Positions 50,590 to 59,264 of a stretch of 64,000 nucleotides of DNA are shown here, one piece after another (the stretch's first letter is position 1; each line of letters starts with the position of its first letter). Source of the DNA: Streptomyces sennicomposti (GTDB taxonomy: Bacteria > Actinomycetota > Actinomycetes > Streptomycetales > Streptomycetaceae); assembly GCF_019890635.1 (NCBI RefSeq), contig NZ_JAIOAB010000012.1, positions 1 to 64,000 on the forward strand. Direction: 5' to 3'. The notes beneath the pieces are model-generated. The model worked only from the letters and a program-made list of their open reading frames with translations. It made no database searches and was not told the origin of the DNA. A program made the position numbers and the translations under genes.

Positions 50590-51861
50590 TCAGGCGGTCT
50601 CGCGGACCGCGCGGGCGAGCAGGCTCATGCCCTCGTCCAGTTCCTCGGGTGTGACGGTCAGGGCCGGCAGCAGCTTGACGACCTCGCTCTCCGGGCCGGA
50701 GGTCTCCACCAGCAGGCCGAGTTCGAAGGCGCGGCGCGCGATCCGCCCGGCGCGCTCCTTGTCGTGGAACTCCACGCCCCACACCAGGCCGCGGCCCCGG
50801 TACTCCTTGATGTCGGCGAGGTTCTCCTCCGTGATGGAGACGAGCCACTGCTCGACCTGCTCGCCGCGGGCGCGGGTCTGCTTCTCCATCGCCGACCCGT
50901 CGGTCCAGTACGCCTCCAGGGCGGCGGTGGCGGTGACGAAGGCGGGGTTGTTGCCGCGGAAGGTGCCGTTGTGCTCGCCCGGCTCCCAGATGTCCAGCTC
51001 GGGCCGGAACAGGCACAGCGACATCGGCAGGCCGTAGCCGCTGATGGACTTGGACACCGTGACGATGTCCGGGGTGATGCCCGCCTCCTCGAAGGAGAAG
51101 AAGGCGCCGGTGCGGCCGCAGCCCATCTGGATGTCGTCGACGATCAGCAGCATGTCCTGCCGCTCGCACAGCCCGGCCAGGGCGCGCAGCCACTCGGGGC
51201 GGGCGACGTTGATGCCGCCCTCGCCCTGCACGGTCTCCACGATCACCGCGGCCGGCTTGTTCAGCCCGGAGCCCTGGTCCTCCAGCAGCCGCTCGAACCA
51301 CAGGAAGTCCGGCACCTGGCCGTCGAAGTAGTTGTCGAACGGCATCGGCGTGCCGTGCACCAGCGGGACGCCGGCGCCGGCCCGCTTGAAGGAGTTGCCG
51401 GTCACCGCCAGCGAGCCCAGCGACATGCCGTGGAAGGCGTTGGTGAACGACACGATCGCCTCGCGCCCCTTCACCTTGCGGGCCAGCTTCAGCGCCGACT
51501 CCACCGCGTTGGTGCCGGTCGGGCCGGGGAACATCACCTTGTACGGCAGGTCGCGCGGGCGCAGCACCAGGTTCTGGAAGGTCTCCAGGAAGCGGCGCTT
51601 GGCCGTGGTCGACATGTCCAGACCGTGGGTGATGCCGTCCCGGTCCAGGTAGTCGAGCAGCGCCCGTTTCAGCACCGGGTTGTTGTGCCCGTAGTTGAGC
51701 GAGCCGGCGCCGGCGAAGAAGTCGAGGTACTCATGGCCGTCCTCGTCGTACAGACGGCTGCCGCGCGCGCGGTCGAAGACGGTGGGCCAGCCGCGGCAGT
51801 AGCTGCGCACCTCGGACTCCAGGGTCTCGAAAACGCTCAGGTCCGGCTGGGTGATGGTCAC
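50590..51861 (-). CDS. ectB: Diaminobutyrate-2-oxoglutarate transaminase
   Basis: The protein is 423 aa with a GTG start, a class-III aminotransferase making L-2,4-diaminobutyrate from aspartate semialdehyde. Motifs are 'PGPTGTNAVESALKLARK', 'DDIQMGCGRTG' and the PLP lysine in 'VTVSKSISGYGLPMSL'. It belongs to the ectoine operon. dapA in this window uses the same aspartate semialdehyde. Confidence 0.97.
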   Translation of the reverse strand: MTITQPDLSVFETLESEVRSYCRGWPTVFDRARGSRLYDEDGHEYLDFFAGAGSLNYGHNNPVLKRALLDYLDRDGITHGLDMSTTAKRRFLETFQNLVLRPRDLPYKVMFPGPTGTNAVESALKLARKVKGREAIVSFTNAFHGMSLGSLAVTGNSFKRAGAGVPLVHGTPMPFDNYFDGQVPDFLWFERLLEDQGSGLNKPAAVIVETVQGEGGINVARPEWLRALAGLCERQDMLLIVDDIQMGCGRTGAFFSFEEAGITPDIVTVSKSISGYGLPMSLCLFRPELDIWEPGEHNGTFRGNNPAFVTATAALEAYWTDGSAMEKQTRARGEQVEQWLVSITEENLADIKEYRGRGLVWGVEFHDKERAGRIARRAFELGLLVETSGPESEVVKLLPALTVTPEELDEGMSLLARAVRETA

Positions 51862-51949
51862 GACGAATCGCTCCTCGGGTGGGGGAGTGGGAGGTCGGTC
51901 GAGTCGGGAGAGAAGAGGCGGGGCGGGGCGGGGCGGTGGTGCGCGCGGT

Positions 51950-52525
51950 TCAGCGGGCGAGCGGGCCGATGCGGTACAGGACCTCGGGGTCGTGCGGTCC
52001 GTCGGGGAACTGCTCGGTCGCGAACAGGACGTCGCGCTCGCAGCGCGCGCCGTGCCGGGCGGCGAAGGAGGTGAACAGCCGCTCGGAGGCGGTGTTGCCC
52101 GGGGTGATGGTGGTCTCGAGGTCCGTGACGCCCTGCTCGGCGGTGACGCGGGCGGCGAGCGCGTCCAGCAGCCGGGCGGCCAGGCCGCGGCCGCGGTGGC
52201 CGGCGTCGACGGCGACCTGCCACACCAGGAGGGTGCCGGGGCGGTCGGGCCGTACGTATCCGGTGACGAAGCCGACCGGCTCGCCGTAGGCGTCGCGCGC
52301 CACCACGGAGGTGGCGGCGAAGTCGCGGCACCACAGCAGATAGCTGTACGAGGAGTTCACGTCCAGCGTCCTGGAGTCCTTGGCCAGCCGCCACAGCGCG
52401 GCGCCGTCGGCGACCGAGGGACGCCCGAGGGACACGGCGCCGGATTCGGCGCGGGAGATGTCCTCGGATACGGCGTTCGGCATTTCCGGTCGGTCGGTTC
52501 GCAGGTCTGCTTGTGCGGCAGTCAT
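51950..52525 (-). CDS. ectA: L-2,4-diaminobutyrate N-gamma-acetyltransferase
   Basis: The protein is 191 aa, of the GNAT family. The acetyl-CoA loop is 'QVAVDAGHRGRGLAARLLDAL', and 'SSYSYLLWCRDFAATSVVA' with 'TITPGNTASERLFTSFAARHG' are EctA signatures. It is the first gene of ectABCD. The ATG at 52525 follows an AT-rich leader with duplicated GAATTGAA motifs. Confidence 0.96.
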   Translation of the reverse strand: MTAAQADLRTDRPEMPNAVSEDISRAESGAVSLGRPSVADGAALWRLAKDSRTLDVNSSYSYLLWCRDFAATSVVARDAYGEPVGFVTGYVRPDRPGTLLVWQVAVDAGHRGRGLAARLLDALAARVTAEQGVTDLETTITPGNTASERLFTSFAARHGARCERDVLFATEQFPDGPHDPEVLYRIGPLAR

Positions 52526-52856
52526 GCGAATTGAACTTACCGAGCTGAATTGAAAAATGCATCGCCCCGGGCCCTTACGTGGGCGCGGTCCATGTGTTAT
52601 CGCGTGTGCGCGCAGTCGCGCGAGGGGGCGGCGTGATGTGGGGGTTTGCCCGTGCATTACCGGACAAAAGGCCCCGCTTTGTGGAGTGCGTCACAATGAC
52701 GTAACCCCGCCGAGACCTCGCGGAATTACACCACCGGACCTTCTTCGAATCGTTGGGTTTACGGATTGGGAAACGGGGCAGGAGAAGACGGGCAGCTACC
52801 CCGACTGAATTCCCGGAATTGTATTGTTTTCCTGTTCCGATAAAACCGGCCGGCGA
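52526..52856. promoter_or_regulatory. ectA upstream region with 19-bp-spaced direct repeats
   Basis: On the plus strand GAATTGAA occurs at 52528-52535 and 52547-52554, exactly 19 bp apart, within 30 nt of the ectA start. The rest of the 331 bp is moderately AT-rich for this genome and carries no gene. It should contain the osmotically controlled ect promoter and the 3' end of the neighbouring aminotransferase unit. Confidence 0.5.
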
Positions 52857-53963
52857 CTACTGCCGCCATGCCTCGGCGACGGCGCGGCGCGCGCCCTCGA
52901 GGTCCGCCCGAGCGCCCTCCTCGGCGGCCAGCGCGGCGCCCAGGGCCGTCACGGACGCCTCGACCGCCTCCCGGGTCGCGTCGGGGCCGTAGTGGTTGAC
53001 CCGGATCATCTCCTTGGCGAGGGCGCCGCCGCCGGCCGCCAGCGGCAGACCGGGCTCGCCCGCCAGCGCGCGGGCCACCAGATCGAAGGCGGCGACCCCC
53101 GCCGTCACCCGCAGCGTGGTGGCGACCGGCGCCGCCTCGGACGCCTCGCGCACATACGGCTCCAGGCCCACGCCGAGCGCCCGCACACCCGCCCGGGTGG
53201 CCGCGGCCGCGGCCCGGTGGCGGCCCATCACCGCGTCCAGGCCCACCGCCTCGATGCGCTCGACACACGCCTCCAGGGCCAGCATCTCCAGCTGCGCCGG
53301 GGCGTGCAGCAGCGCCTTGCGGCCGCCGTCGATCCAGCGCTCCTTCCAGTCCAGCAGGGACAGGTAGGAACGCCGCGGAGCCTTCGGGTTGGCCGCCATC
53401 CGGGCCCAGGCGCGCTCGCTCACCGACACCGCCGACACACCCGCCGGGCCGCCCATCGCCTTCTGCGCCCCGATCACGCACAGGTCCACGCCCCACGCGT
53501 CCGGCAGCACCGGCTCCGCGCCGATCGACGCCACCGCGTCCAGGTAGAACAGGGCGCCCTGCTCCCGCACCGCCTCGCCGATCTCGGCGACCGGGTTGGT
53601 GTTGCCGGTCGCCGCCTCCGCGTGCACCAGCGACACGAAGTCGATCTCCGGGTGCTCGGCGAAGGCCTCCCGCACCTGCGCCGCGGTCACCGCCGTGTGG
53701 AACGGCACCGCCAGGTCGTGCACCGTCGCGCCGCAGTCCCGCAGCCAGTCGCCGAACGTCTGCCCGTACGGGCCGGTGATCACGTTCAGGGCCACCGTGC
53801 CCGGCCCGGCCGCGGCGCGGATCGCGCCCTCCAGCGGCAGCAGCGCCTCGCCCTGCGTGATCAGGACGTCCTGCTCGGTGGCGAGCAGCCGCGCCACCCG
53901 GTCCTCGATGGAGGCGAAGCGGTCGGCGCTCAGCGGGGCGAGGTCCAGGAACGGGTGCGTCAC
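52857..53963 (-). CDS. Alanine-glyoxylate/serine-pyruvate-type aminotransferase
   Basis: The protein is 368 aa from a GTG. It is a class-V PLP enzyme of the AGXT subgroup: 'ITQGEALLPLEGAIRAAAGPG', 'SLVHAEAATGNTNPVAEIGEAVREQGALFYLDAVASIGAEP' and 'CVIGAQKAMGGPAGVSAVSVS' with the PLP lysine. Such enzymes act in glyoxylate, purine (ureidoglycine) or phosphonate metabolism. It is divergent from an amidohydrolase, which would fit nitrogen-compound catabolism, but the substrate is not determined. Confidence 0.88.
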   Translation of the reverse strand: MTHPFLDLAPLSADRFASIEDRVARLLATEQDVLITQGEALLPLEGAIRAAAGPGTVALNVITGPYGQTFGDWLRDCGATVHDLAVPFHTAVTAAQVREAFAEHPEIDFVSLVHAEAATGNTNPVAEIGEAVREQGALFYLDAVASIGAEPVLPDAWGVDLCVIGAQKAMGGPAGVSAVSVSERAWARMAANPKAPRRSYLSLLDWKERWIDGGRKALLHAPAQLEMLALEACVERIEAVGLDAVMGRHRAAAAATRAGVRALGVGLEPYVREASEAAPVATTLRVTAGVAAFDLVARALAGEPGLPLAAGGGALAKEMIRVNHYGPDATREAVEASVTALGAALAAEEGARADLEGARRAVAEAWRQ

Positions 53964-54095
53964 GGCGTGCTCTCTTCTCGGTCGGCTCTCGGTCGTCGCG
54001 GGGACGACCGCCTCTGGGTCGTCGCGGGTACGACTGGGTCGAGGGTAACCGGCGGCCCTCCCACCCCCTCCCACCGGTGACTTAGGGTGCCAGGC

Positions 54096-55193
54096 ATGAG
54101 CGATGACGCGGTGCTGCACGTGACGGGGCGGGTGCTGGCGGGCCCGCGCGAGGACCAGGTCCACGACGAGCTGTGGGTGGTCGGCGGCCGGATCGCCTAC
54201 GAGCGTCCCGCCGGAGCGCGGGACGTGCGGACGGTGCGCGGCTGGGCGCTGCCCGGCCTCGTCGACGCCCACTGCCACGTCGGCCTGGACGCGCACGGCC
54301 CGGTCCCCGAGGACGTCGCCGAGAAGCAGGCGCTGACCGACCGGGAGGCCGGGACGCTGCTGATCCGCGACGCCGGATCGCCCTCCGACACCCGCTGGAT
54401 CGACGACCGCGACGACCTGCCGAAGATCATCCGGGCCGGCCGGCACATCGCCCGCACCCGCCGCTACATCCGCAACTACGCCTGGGAGATCGAACCGGAG
54501 GACCTGGTGGCGTACGTCGCCCAGGAGGCCCGGTGCGGCGACGGCTGGGTCAAGCTCGTCGGCGACTGGATCGACCGCGGCCTCGGCGACCTGTCCGCCT
54601 GCTGGCCGCGCGAGGCCGCCGAGGCAGCGATCGCCGAGGCCCACCGCCTGGGCGCCCGCGTCACCGCGCACTGCTTCGCCGAGGACTCGCTGCGCGACCT
54701 GGTCGAGGCGGGCATCGACTGCGTCGAGCACGCCACCGGCCTGACCGAGGACCTGATCCCGCTGTTCGCCGAACGCGGCGTCGCCATCGTCCCCACCCTG
54801 GTCAACATCGCCACCTTCCCCTCCCTCGCGGCCGGCGGCGAGGAGAAGTTCCCGCGCTGGTCGGCCCATATGCGCCGGCTCCACGAGCGCCGCTACGACA
54901 CGGTCCGCGCCGCCTGGGACGCCGGCGTCCCGGTCTACGTCGGCACGGACGCCGGCGGCTCCCTGCCGCACGGCCTGGTCGCCGCCGAGGTCGCCGAACT
55001 CGTCAAGGCCGGCATCCCGCCGCTGGACGCCCTGTCGGCGACGGCGTGGGCCGCGCGCGAGTGGCTCGGCCGCCCCGGCCTGGAGGAGGGCGCGCCGGCC
55101 GACCTGGTGGTGTACGAGGAGGACCCGCGGGCGGACGTACGGGTGCTGGCGGGGCCGCGGCGGGTGGTGGTGAACGGACGGGTCGTGGGATAG
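54096..55193 (+). CDS. Metal-dependent amidohydrolase (imidazolonepropionase/prolidase-like)
   Basis: The protein is 365 aa (an ATG at 54087 is possible). The HxH metal motif lies in 'ALPGLVDAHCHVGLDAHG'. Later ligands are in 'VTAHCFAED', 'CVEHATGL' and 'YVGTDAGGSLPHGL'; the barrel lysine is probably in 'GWVKLVGDW'. The composite N/C-terminal beta domain ('GALVV...RVVVNGRVV' type) is present. Its cyclic amide or dipeptide substrate is unknown. Confidence 0.9.
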   Translation: MSDDAVLHVTGRVLAGPREDQVHDELWVVGGRIAYERPAGARDVRTVRGWALPGLVDAHCHVGLDAHGPVPEDVAEKQALTDREAGTLLIRDAGSPSDTRWIDDRDDLPKIIRAGRHIARTRRYIRNYAWEIEPEDLVAYVAQEARCGDGWVKLVGDWIDRGLGDLSACWPREAAEAAIAEAHRLGARVTAHCFAEDSLRDLVEAGIDCVEHATGLTEDLIPLFAERGVAIVPTLVNIATFPSLAAGGEEKFPRWSAHMRRLHERRYDTVRAAWDAGVPVYVGTDAGGSLPHGLVAAEVAELVKAGIPPLDALSATAWAAREWLGRPGLEEGAPADLVVYEEDPRADVRVLAGPRRVVVNGRVVG

Positions 55194-55500
55194 GCGCACC
55201 TTTCGCCCGCCGACCCGCCTTCGCTCGCGCGCACGGAGCGCGACTGCCGCCTGTGTTGACGGGGCGTGACCGGCGCCCCGGCGGGTCGTTGTGCACTCCG
55301 TCGTACGCGCCGGTGCGTCAACCAGGGCGTTCGTACGCGAGGGGCGTGTGGGTGACGCGGAGGAACACCTGTGCCGAAGGAATCGAAAAGACGGCCGGAA
55401 ACCCCTCGTTGGAGTGAAGTCACGCTGGATCGCCGCCCGTTCACTCTCGGTGCGTAATCCTTTCGGGGTCCCAAGCACTCCTCTGAGGGGGTCCCACACC
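55194..55500. promoter_or_regulatory. Intergenic region before the sortase substrate gene
   Basis: About 300 bp without a supported gene. A dyad (GGGGTCCC... near 55475-55480 with GGGGGTCCC near 55488-55496) lies just before the proposed TTG start and may be a mini-palindrome like those in ctaB and sufD. Confidence 0.35.
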
Positions 55501-56436
55501 TTGAACGGCCACACCTTCCGCACGCCCGCGCGCCGCTGCGCCACCCTCGCCGCCGTCACCGCCCTCGCCGCCGGCCCCGCCGCCCTGTCCGGGGCGGGCG
55601 CCGCGCACGCGACCGACGGGGGCGGCCAGGGCCGCGCGAGCGCGTCCGTGCTGCGCACCGACCTCGACGTGTCCCTGCTCAACAAGACGGTGGACGTCCC
55701 GCTCACCGTCTCCCTGAACGAGGTCCAGGCGCCCGCGAGCGCCCATCAGACCGCGCTGAGCGCGCGGTTGGACGGCGTCGACGGCGGAAAGCCGTTCAGC
55801 GTGCTGCGCGCGGACGTGGCGAAGACCGACGCGACGGTCACGGACGAGAAGGCGGAGGGGGCCGTCGACCTCGCCCGCGCCCGCCTCCACGTGCCCGGCC
55901 TCCCGCTGCTGTCCCTCATCGAGGTCGACCAGGTCACGGCGAAGGCCACCTGCGCGACCGGGCATGCGCCGGCGGCCACGAGTGACGTCCTGGGCGCCGT
56001 GACCGTGCTCGGCCGGAAGGTTACGCTGACGGCGGGCGGCACGACCGAGGTCAAGGCCCCGGGGGTGGGCGAGGTCCGCCTGGACCTCTCCCGCCGTACG
56101 ACGACCTCGCGTACGGCGGCGGCCACCGCGCTCGAACTGAAGGTGTCCGTCAACCCGTTGAAGCTGAACGTGGCCGACGTCGAGGGCACGGTGACCCTCG
56201 CCAAGGCGACCTGCGAGACACCGGCGGGGGCCGCGGAGGAGCCCGCCCCGGCGGCCGCCTCGACCCCGCCGCCGGCGACGCCCGCCGCGGACGTGAAGCC
56301 GCAGGGCGCCCCCGCGGGGAGCGACCTCGCGGAGACGGGCGGCAGCTCGCTGACGCCGTATCTCGCGGGAGGCTCGGTGGTGCTGCTGGCCGCGGGCGGA
56401 GGAGCGGTGGCGCTGACGCGCCGTCGGCGGGGGTGA
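55501..56436 (+). CDS. Sortase-anchored secreted protein with LAETG signal
   Basis: The protein is 311 aa with the proposed TTG start (GAGGGGG about 12 nt upstream); the start is uncertain. A signal peptide (RRCATLAAVTALAAGPAALSG...AHA) precedes a beta-rich domain of about 200 residues ('LDVSLLNKTVDVPLTVSLNEVQAP') typical of SCO1860-type proteins. A Pro/Ala linker follows. The C-terminus has LAETG, a hydrophobic helix and RRRRG, the class-E sortase sorting signal of streptomycetes. It is expected to be covalently attached to peptidoglycan. Confidence 0.85.
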   Translation: MNGHTFRTPARRCATLAAVTALAAGPAALSGAGAAHATDGGGQGRASASVLRTDLDVSLLNKTVDVPLTVSLNEVQAPASAHQTALSARLDGVDGGKPFSVLRADVAKTDATVTDEKAEGAVDLARARLHVPGLPLLSLIEVDQVTAKATCATGHAPAATSDVLGAVTVLGRKVTLTAGGTTEVKAPGVGEVRLDLSRRTTTSRTAAATALELKVSVNPLKLNVADVEGTVTLAKATCETPAGAAEEPAPAAASTPPPATPAADVKPQGAPAGSDLAETGGSSLTPYLAGGSVVLLAAGGGAVALTRRRRG

Positions 56437-56462
56437 GGCGGGGGCGCCCGGGTTTTTCTTTT

Positions 56463-57130
56463 CCCACCCACCCACCCGACTCGCTGGCGATGGCGCTGCG
56501 CGCCGGCTGTGGGGGGTGGAGTCCTGGGGTGTTTCGTGGGGTGAGGGGGGTGTCCTGGTGCCCGTCCTGGGGGCTTCGCCCCGGACAAGCTTTTCCCGTC
56601 CGTCCGTTTGCCCGACTCGGTGAGAACGGCGCTGTGCGCCGGCCGGGGGCGGAGCGTCCGGGTGTCTTGTCCGGTGAGGCACGCTGAAGGCGTTGCTCAG
56701 GGGCACCGGCCCCCGGACCCCGCCCGGCCTCTGCCACCCGCCCGCCCGACTCGGTGGCGAGAAAAGGGGTGCCCTTCCCGGCATGGGAGCGCGAGCTCGG
56801 GCGCAGGAGAGGGCGAGTCCGCACTGTGGAGAGGCGGAGTCTCCGCCGGGGCGCCGGAGGGGAAGCCTCGGCGGAGCCTGTCCCCGGGGAGGCACCCGGC
56901 GCTGTTCGGGGGTGCAGGGGGCGGAGCCCCCGCCGGGGGTCGGGGCGGAGCCCCGGAGGGCTTCTTTTCACTCACCGAGTCGGGTGGGCGGGTGGGAAAG
57001 GCTTGTCAGGGGGTCGGGGCGGAGCCCGGGGGGGGCGTGTTCGGTGGTTCTGCTGGACAAGGTGCCCCTGGGCTCCGCCCCCTCAGCCGGCGCGCAGCGC
57101 CATCCCTGCCGAGTCGGGTGGGTGGGCGGG
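56463..57130. repeat. Repeat-rich block bounded by 45-bp inverted repeats
   Basis: The segment 56463-56507 (CCCACCCACCCGACTCG...) reappears inverted at 57086-57130 with about 90% identity. Internal copies of the CCCGACTCGGTG / CACCGAGTCGGGTGGG core occur near 56610, 56735 and 56975. All frames are open but low-complexity and no gene is supported in this ~720-bp region. Confidence 0.7.
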
Positions 57131-57159
57131 CGGAGAAGGGGTGAGCGAAGGGGCCGCCC

Positions 57160-58296
57160 CTACTCCGTACCCGAGGACAGTGCACCGTCCAGCGCCGTGA
57201 GGAACCCCCGTACCGTCCCCTCGTCCCGCACCGCGAGCCGTAGCCAGTTCTCGTCCAGGCCCGGGAACGTGTCCCCGCGCCGCACCGCGTACCCCAGCTC
57301 GCGCAGCCGGCGCCGTACCCCGGCCGCGCCGGGCACCCGCACCAGCACGAACGGCCCCTCGGCCGGCTCCACCACCCGCACCCCGCGTGCGGCGAACGAG
57401 GCGAGGCCCGCCACCAGACGGGCCCGGTCCGCCGCGATACGCCGCGCCGCCCGCTCCGCCTCCGCCAGCGCCGCGGGCTCCACACACGCCTCGGCCGCCG
57501 CCAGCGCCGGCGTGGACACCGGCCACAACGGCTGCGCCCGCTCCAGCTCGGCGACGACCTCCGGCGCGGCGAGCACGTAGCCGATCCGCAGCCCCGCCAG
57601 CCCCCAGGTCTTGGTGAGGCTGCGCAGCACCACCAGCCCGGGCACGTCGGTCCGTCCCGCCAGCGCCTCCCGCTCGCCGGGCACCGCGTCCATGAACGCC
57701 TCGTCCACCACCAGCGTCCGCCCCGGCCGGGCCAGCCGGGCGACGGTGTCGGCGGGGTGCAGCACGGAGGTCGGGTTGGTCGGGTTGCCGACCACCACGA
57801 GGTCCGCGTCCTCGGGGACGGCCGCCGGATCGAGCCGGAAGCCGTCCGCCGCCCGCAGCAGCACCCGGTCCACGGTGTGCCCGGCGTCCCGCAGCGCGGC
57901 CTCCGGCTCGGTGAACTGCGGATGCACGACGACCGGACGCCGTACCTTCAGCGCCCGCGCCAGCAGCACGAACGCCTCCGCCGCCCCCGCCGTCAGCAGC
58001 ACCCGCCCGGCCGGCAGCCCGTGCCGTGCGGCCACCGCCGCCCGGGCCGCCCGCCCGTCCGGGTAGGCGGCCAGACCGGTGAGTGAGCCGGCGATCCGCT
58101 CCCGCAGCCACGCCGGCGGGGTGTGCGCGCGGACGTTCACGGCGAGATCGGTCAACTCCGCGCCGTCGTCCCGTACTTCCGCGTCGCCGTGGTGCCGCAG
58201 GTCGTGCCCGCCGGGCGCGCCGCCGCCGTCTCGCGCTGCCGCGTCCCCGTGGCGCGGGGCGGCCTCGCCGCGCGCCGTCCCGTGCTCAGTGCGCAT
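57160..58296 (-). CDS. cobC: L-threonine-O-3-phosphate decarboxylase-like aminotransferase (CobC/CobD family)
   Basis: The protein is 378 aa, a class I/II PLP enzyme related to histidinol-phosphate aminotransferase. 'LLTAGAAEAFVLLARAL', 'VVGNPTNPTSVLHP', 'VVDEAFMDAVPGE' and the PLP lysine in 'RSLTKTWGLAGLRIGY' are visible. In cobalamin operons this protein supplies aminopropanol phosphate for the nucleotide arm. It overlaps cbiX by 11 bp. The first ~45 residues are His/Arg/Gly-rich and may be non-conserved. Confidence 0.88.
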   Translation of the reverse strand: MRTEHGTARGEAAPRHGDAAARDGGGAPGGHDLRHHGDAEVRDDGAELTDLAVNVRAHTPPAWLRERIAGSLTGLAAYPDGRAARAAVAARHGLPAGRVLLTAGAAEAFVLLARALKVRRPVVVHPQFTEPEAALRDAGHTVDRVLLRAADGFRLDPAAVPEDADLVVVGNPTNPTSVLHPADTVARLARPGRTLVVDEAFMDAVPGEREALAGRTDVPGLVVLRSLTKTWGLAGLRIGYVLAAPEVVAELERAQPLWPVSTPALAAAEACVEPAALAEAERAARRIAADRARLVAGLASFAARGVRVVEPAEGPFVLVRVPGAAGVRRRLRELGYAVRRGDTFPGLDENWLRLAVRDEGTVRGFLTALDGALSSGTE

Positions 58297-59206
58297 GCGA
58301 GTGGCTGTGGCCGCCGTGGTGGTGTCCGTGGTGGTGGCCGTCGTCGTCCGGGTGGAAGTGCGGCTGCTGCGGCAGCCCCACCTTGTCCTCGAAGCCGGGC
58401 AGCGCGATCCGGTACACGCACGAGTCGCAGTTCATCCGCAGATCGCCCTCGACCGCCTCCTGGTACCGCTCCATCACCAGGTCCAGCAGCTCCGGCTCCG
58501 GACCGATCACGTCCGCCGAGCGCACCTCGGCCTCGGGGTGCGCGGCGGCCCAGTCCGCCGTCTGCCGCCGTACCCGGTCGGGCAGGATGCCGGTGAACAG
58601 GAAGTACGGCAGGACCACGATCCGCCGCGCCCCGAGCCGCGCGCACCGGTCCAGCCCGCCGGGCACGTCCGGCGCGGCCAGCGACACGAACGCCGTCTCC
58701 ACGCCCGCGTAGCCGCGCCCCTCCCACAGCAGCCGCGCCGCCTTGAACACCTCGGCGTTGGCGTCCGGGTCGGTCGAGCCGCGCCCGACCAGCAGCACGG
58801 TCACCTCCGAGCGGTCCCCGCCCGTGCCCTCCAACGCCTCGTCGAGCCGCCGTTCCAGCACCCGCAGCAGCGCCGGGTGCGGGCCGAGCGGACGGCCGTA
58901 GGTGTACGAGATCCCCGGGTGCCGTTCCTTCTCGCGGGCGAGCGCCGCCGGGATGTCGCCCTTGGCGTGCCCGGCGGACACCAGCATCAGCGGCACGGCG
59001 GCGAACCGGCGCACCCCGCGCTCCACCAGTTCGGCGACGGCGTCGCCGAGCGGCGGCGGGGACAGTTCGATGAAGCCGCCCGCGACGGGCAGTTCGGGGC
59101 GGCGTTCGCCCAGCTCCCGGACGAAGTCGCGGAACGCCTCGGCTCCGGCGTCGTCCCGGGTGCCATGGCCGGCGATGAGCAGGGCGGGCGGCGTCGGGGT
59201 GGTCAC
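58286..59206 (-). CDS. cbiX: Sirohydrochlorin/cobyrinate chelatase-like protein CbiX
   Basis: The protein is 306 aa with a GTG start: two repeated chelatase half-domains. The first has the catalytic His in 'LLIAGHGTRDDAGAEAF', and 'LMLVSAGHAKGDIPAAL' supplies a second metal His. The C-terminus contains a Cys pair ('NCDSCVYR') and a His-rich tail (about 14 His in the last 30 residues) likely to store or deliver Co2+/Ni2+. It inserts cobalt early in the anaerobic-type pathway. Confidence 0.92.
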   Translation of the reverse strand: MTTPTPPALLIAGHGTRDDAGAEAFRDFVRELGERRPELPVAGGFIELSPPPLGDAVAELVERGVRRFAAVPLMLVSAGHAKGDIPAALAREKERHPGISYTYGRPLGPHPALLRVLERRLDEALEGTGGDRSEVTVLLVGRGSTDPDANAEVFKAARLLWEGRGYAGVETAFVSLAAPDVPGGLDRCARLGARRIVVLPYFLFTGILPDRVRRQTADWAAAHPEAEVRSADVIGPEPELLDLVMERYQEAVEGDLRMNCDSCVYRIALPGFEDKVGLPQQPHFHPDDDGHHHGHHHGGHSHSHAH

Positions 59207-59264
59207 AGGGTCTCCTCGGGCGAAGGGTGCGGATCGGTCTGCGGGAAGGGGGAGTCGGGGGCGG

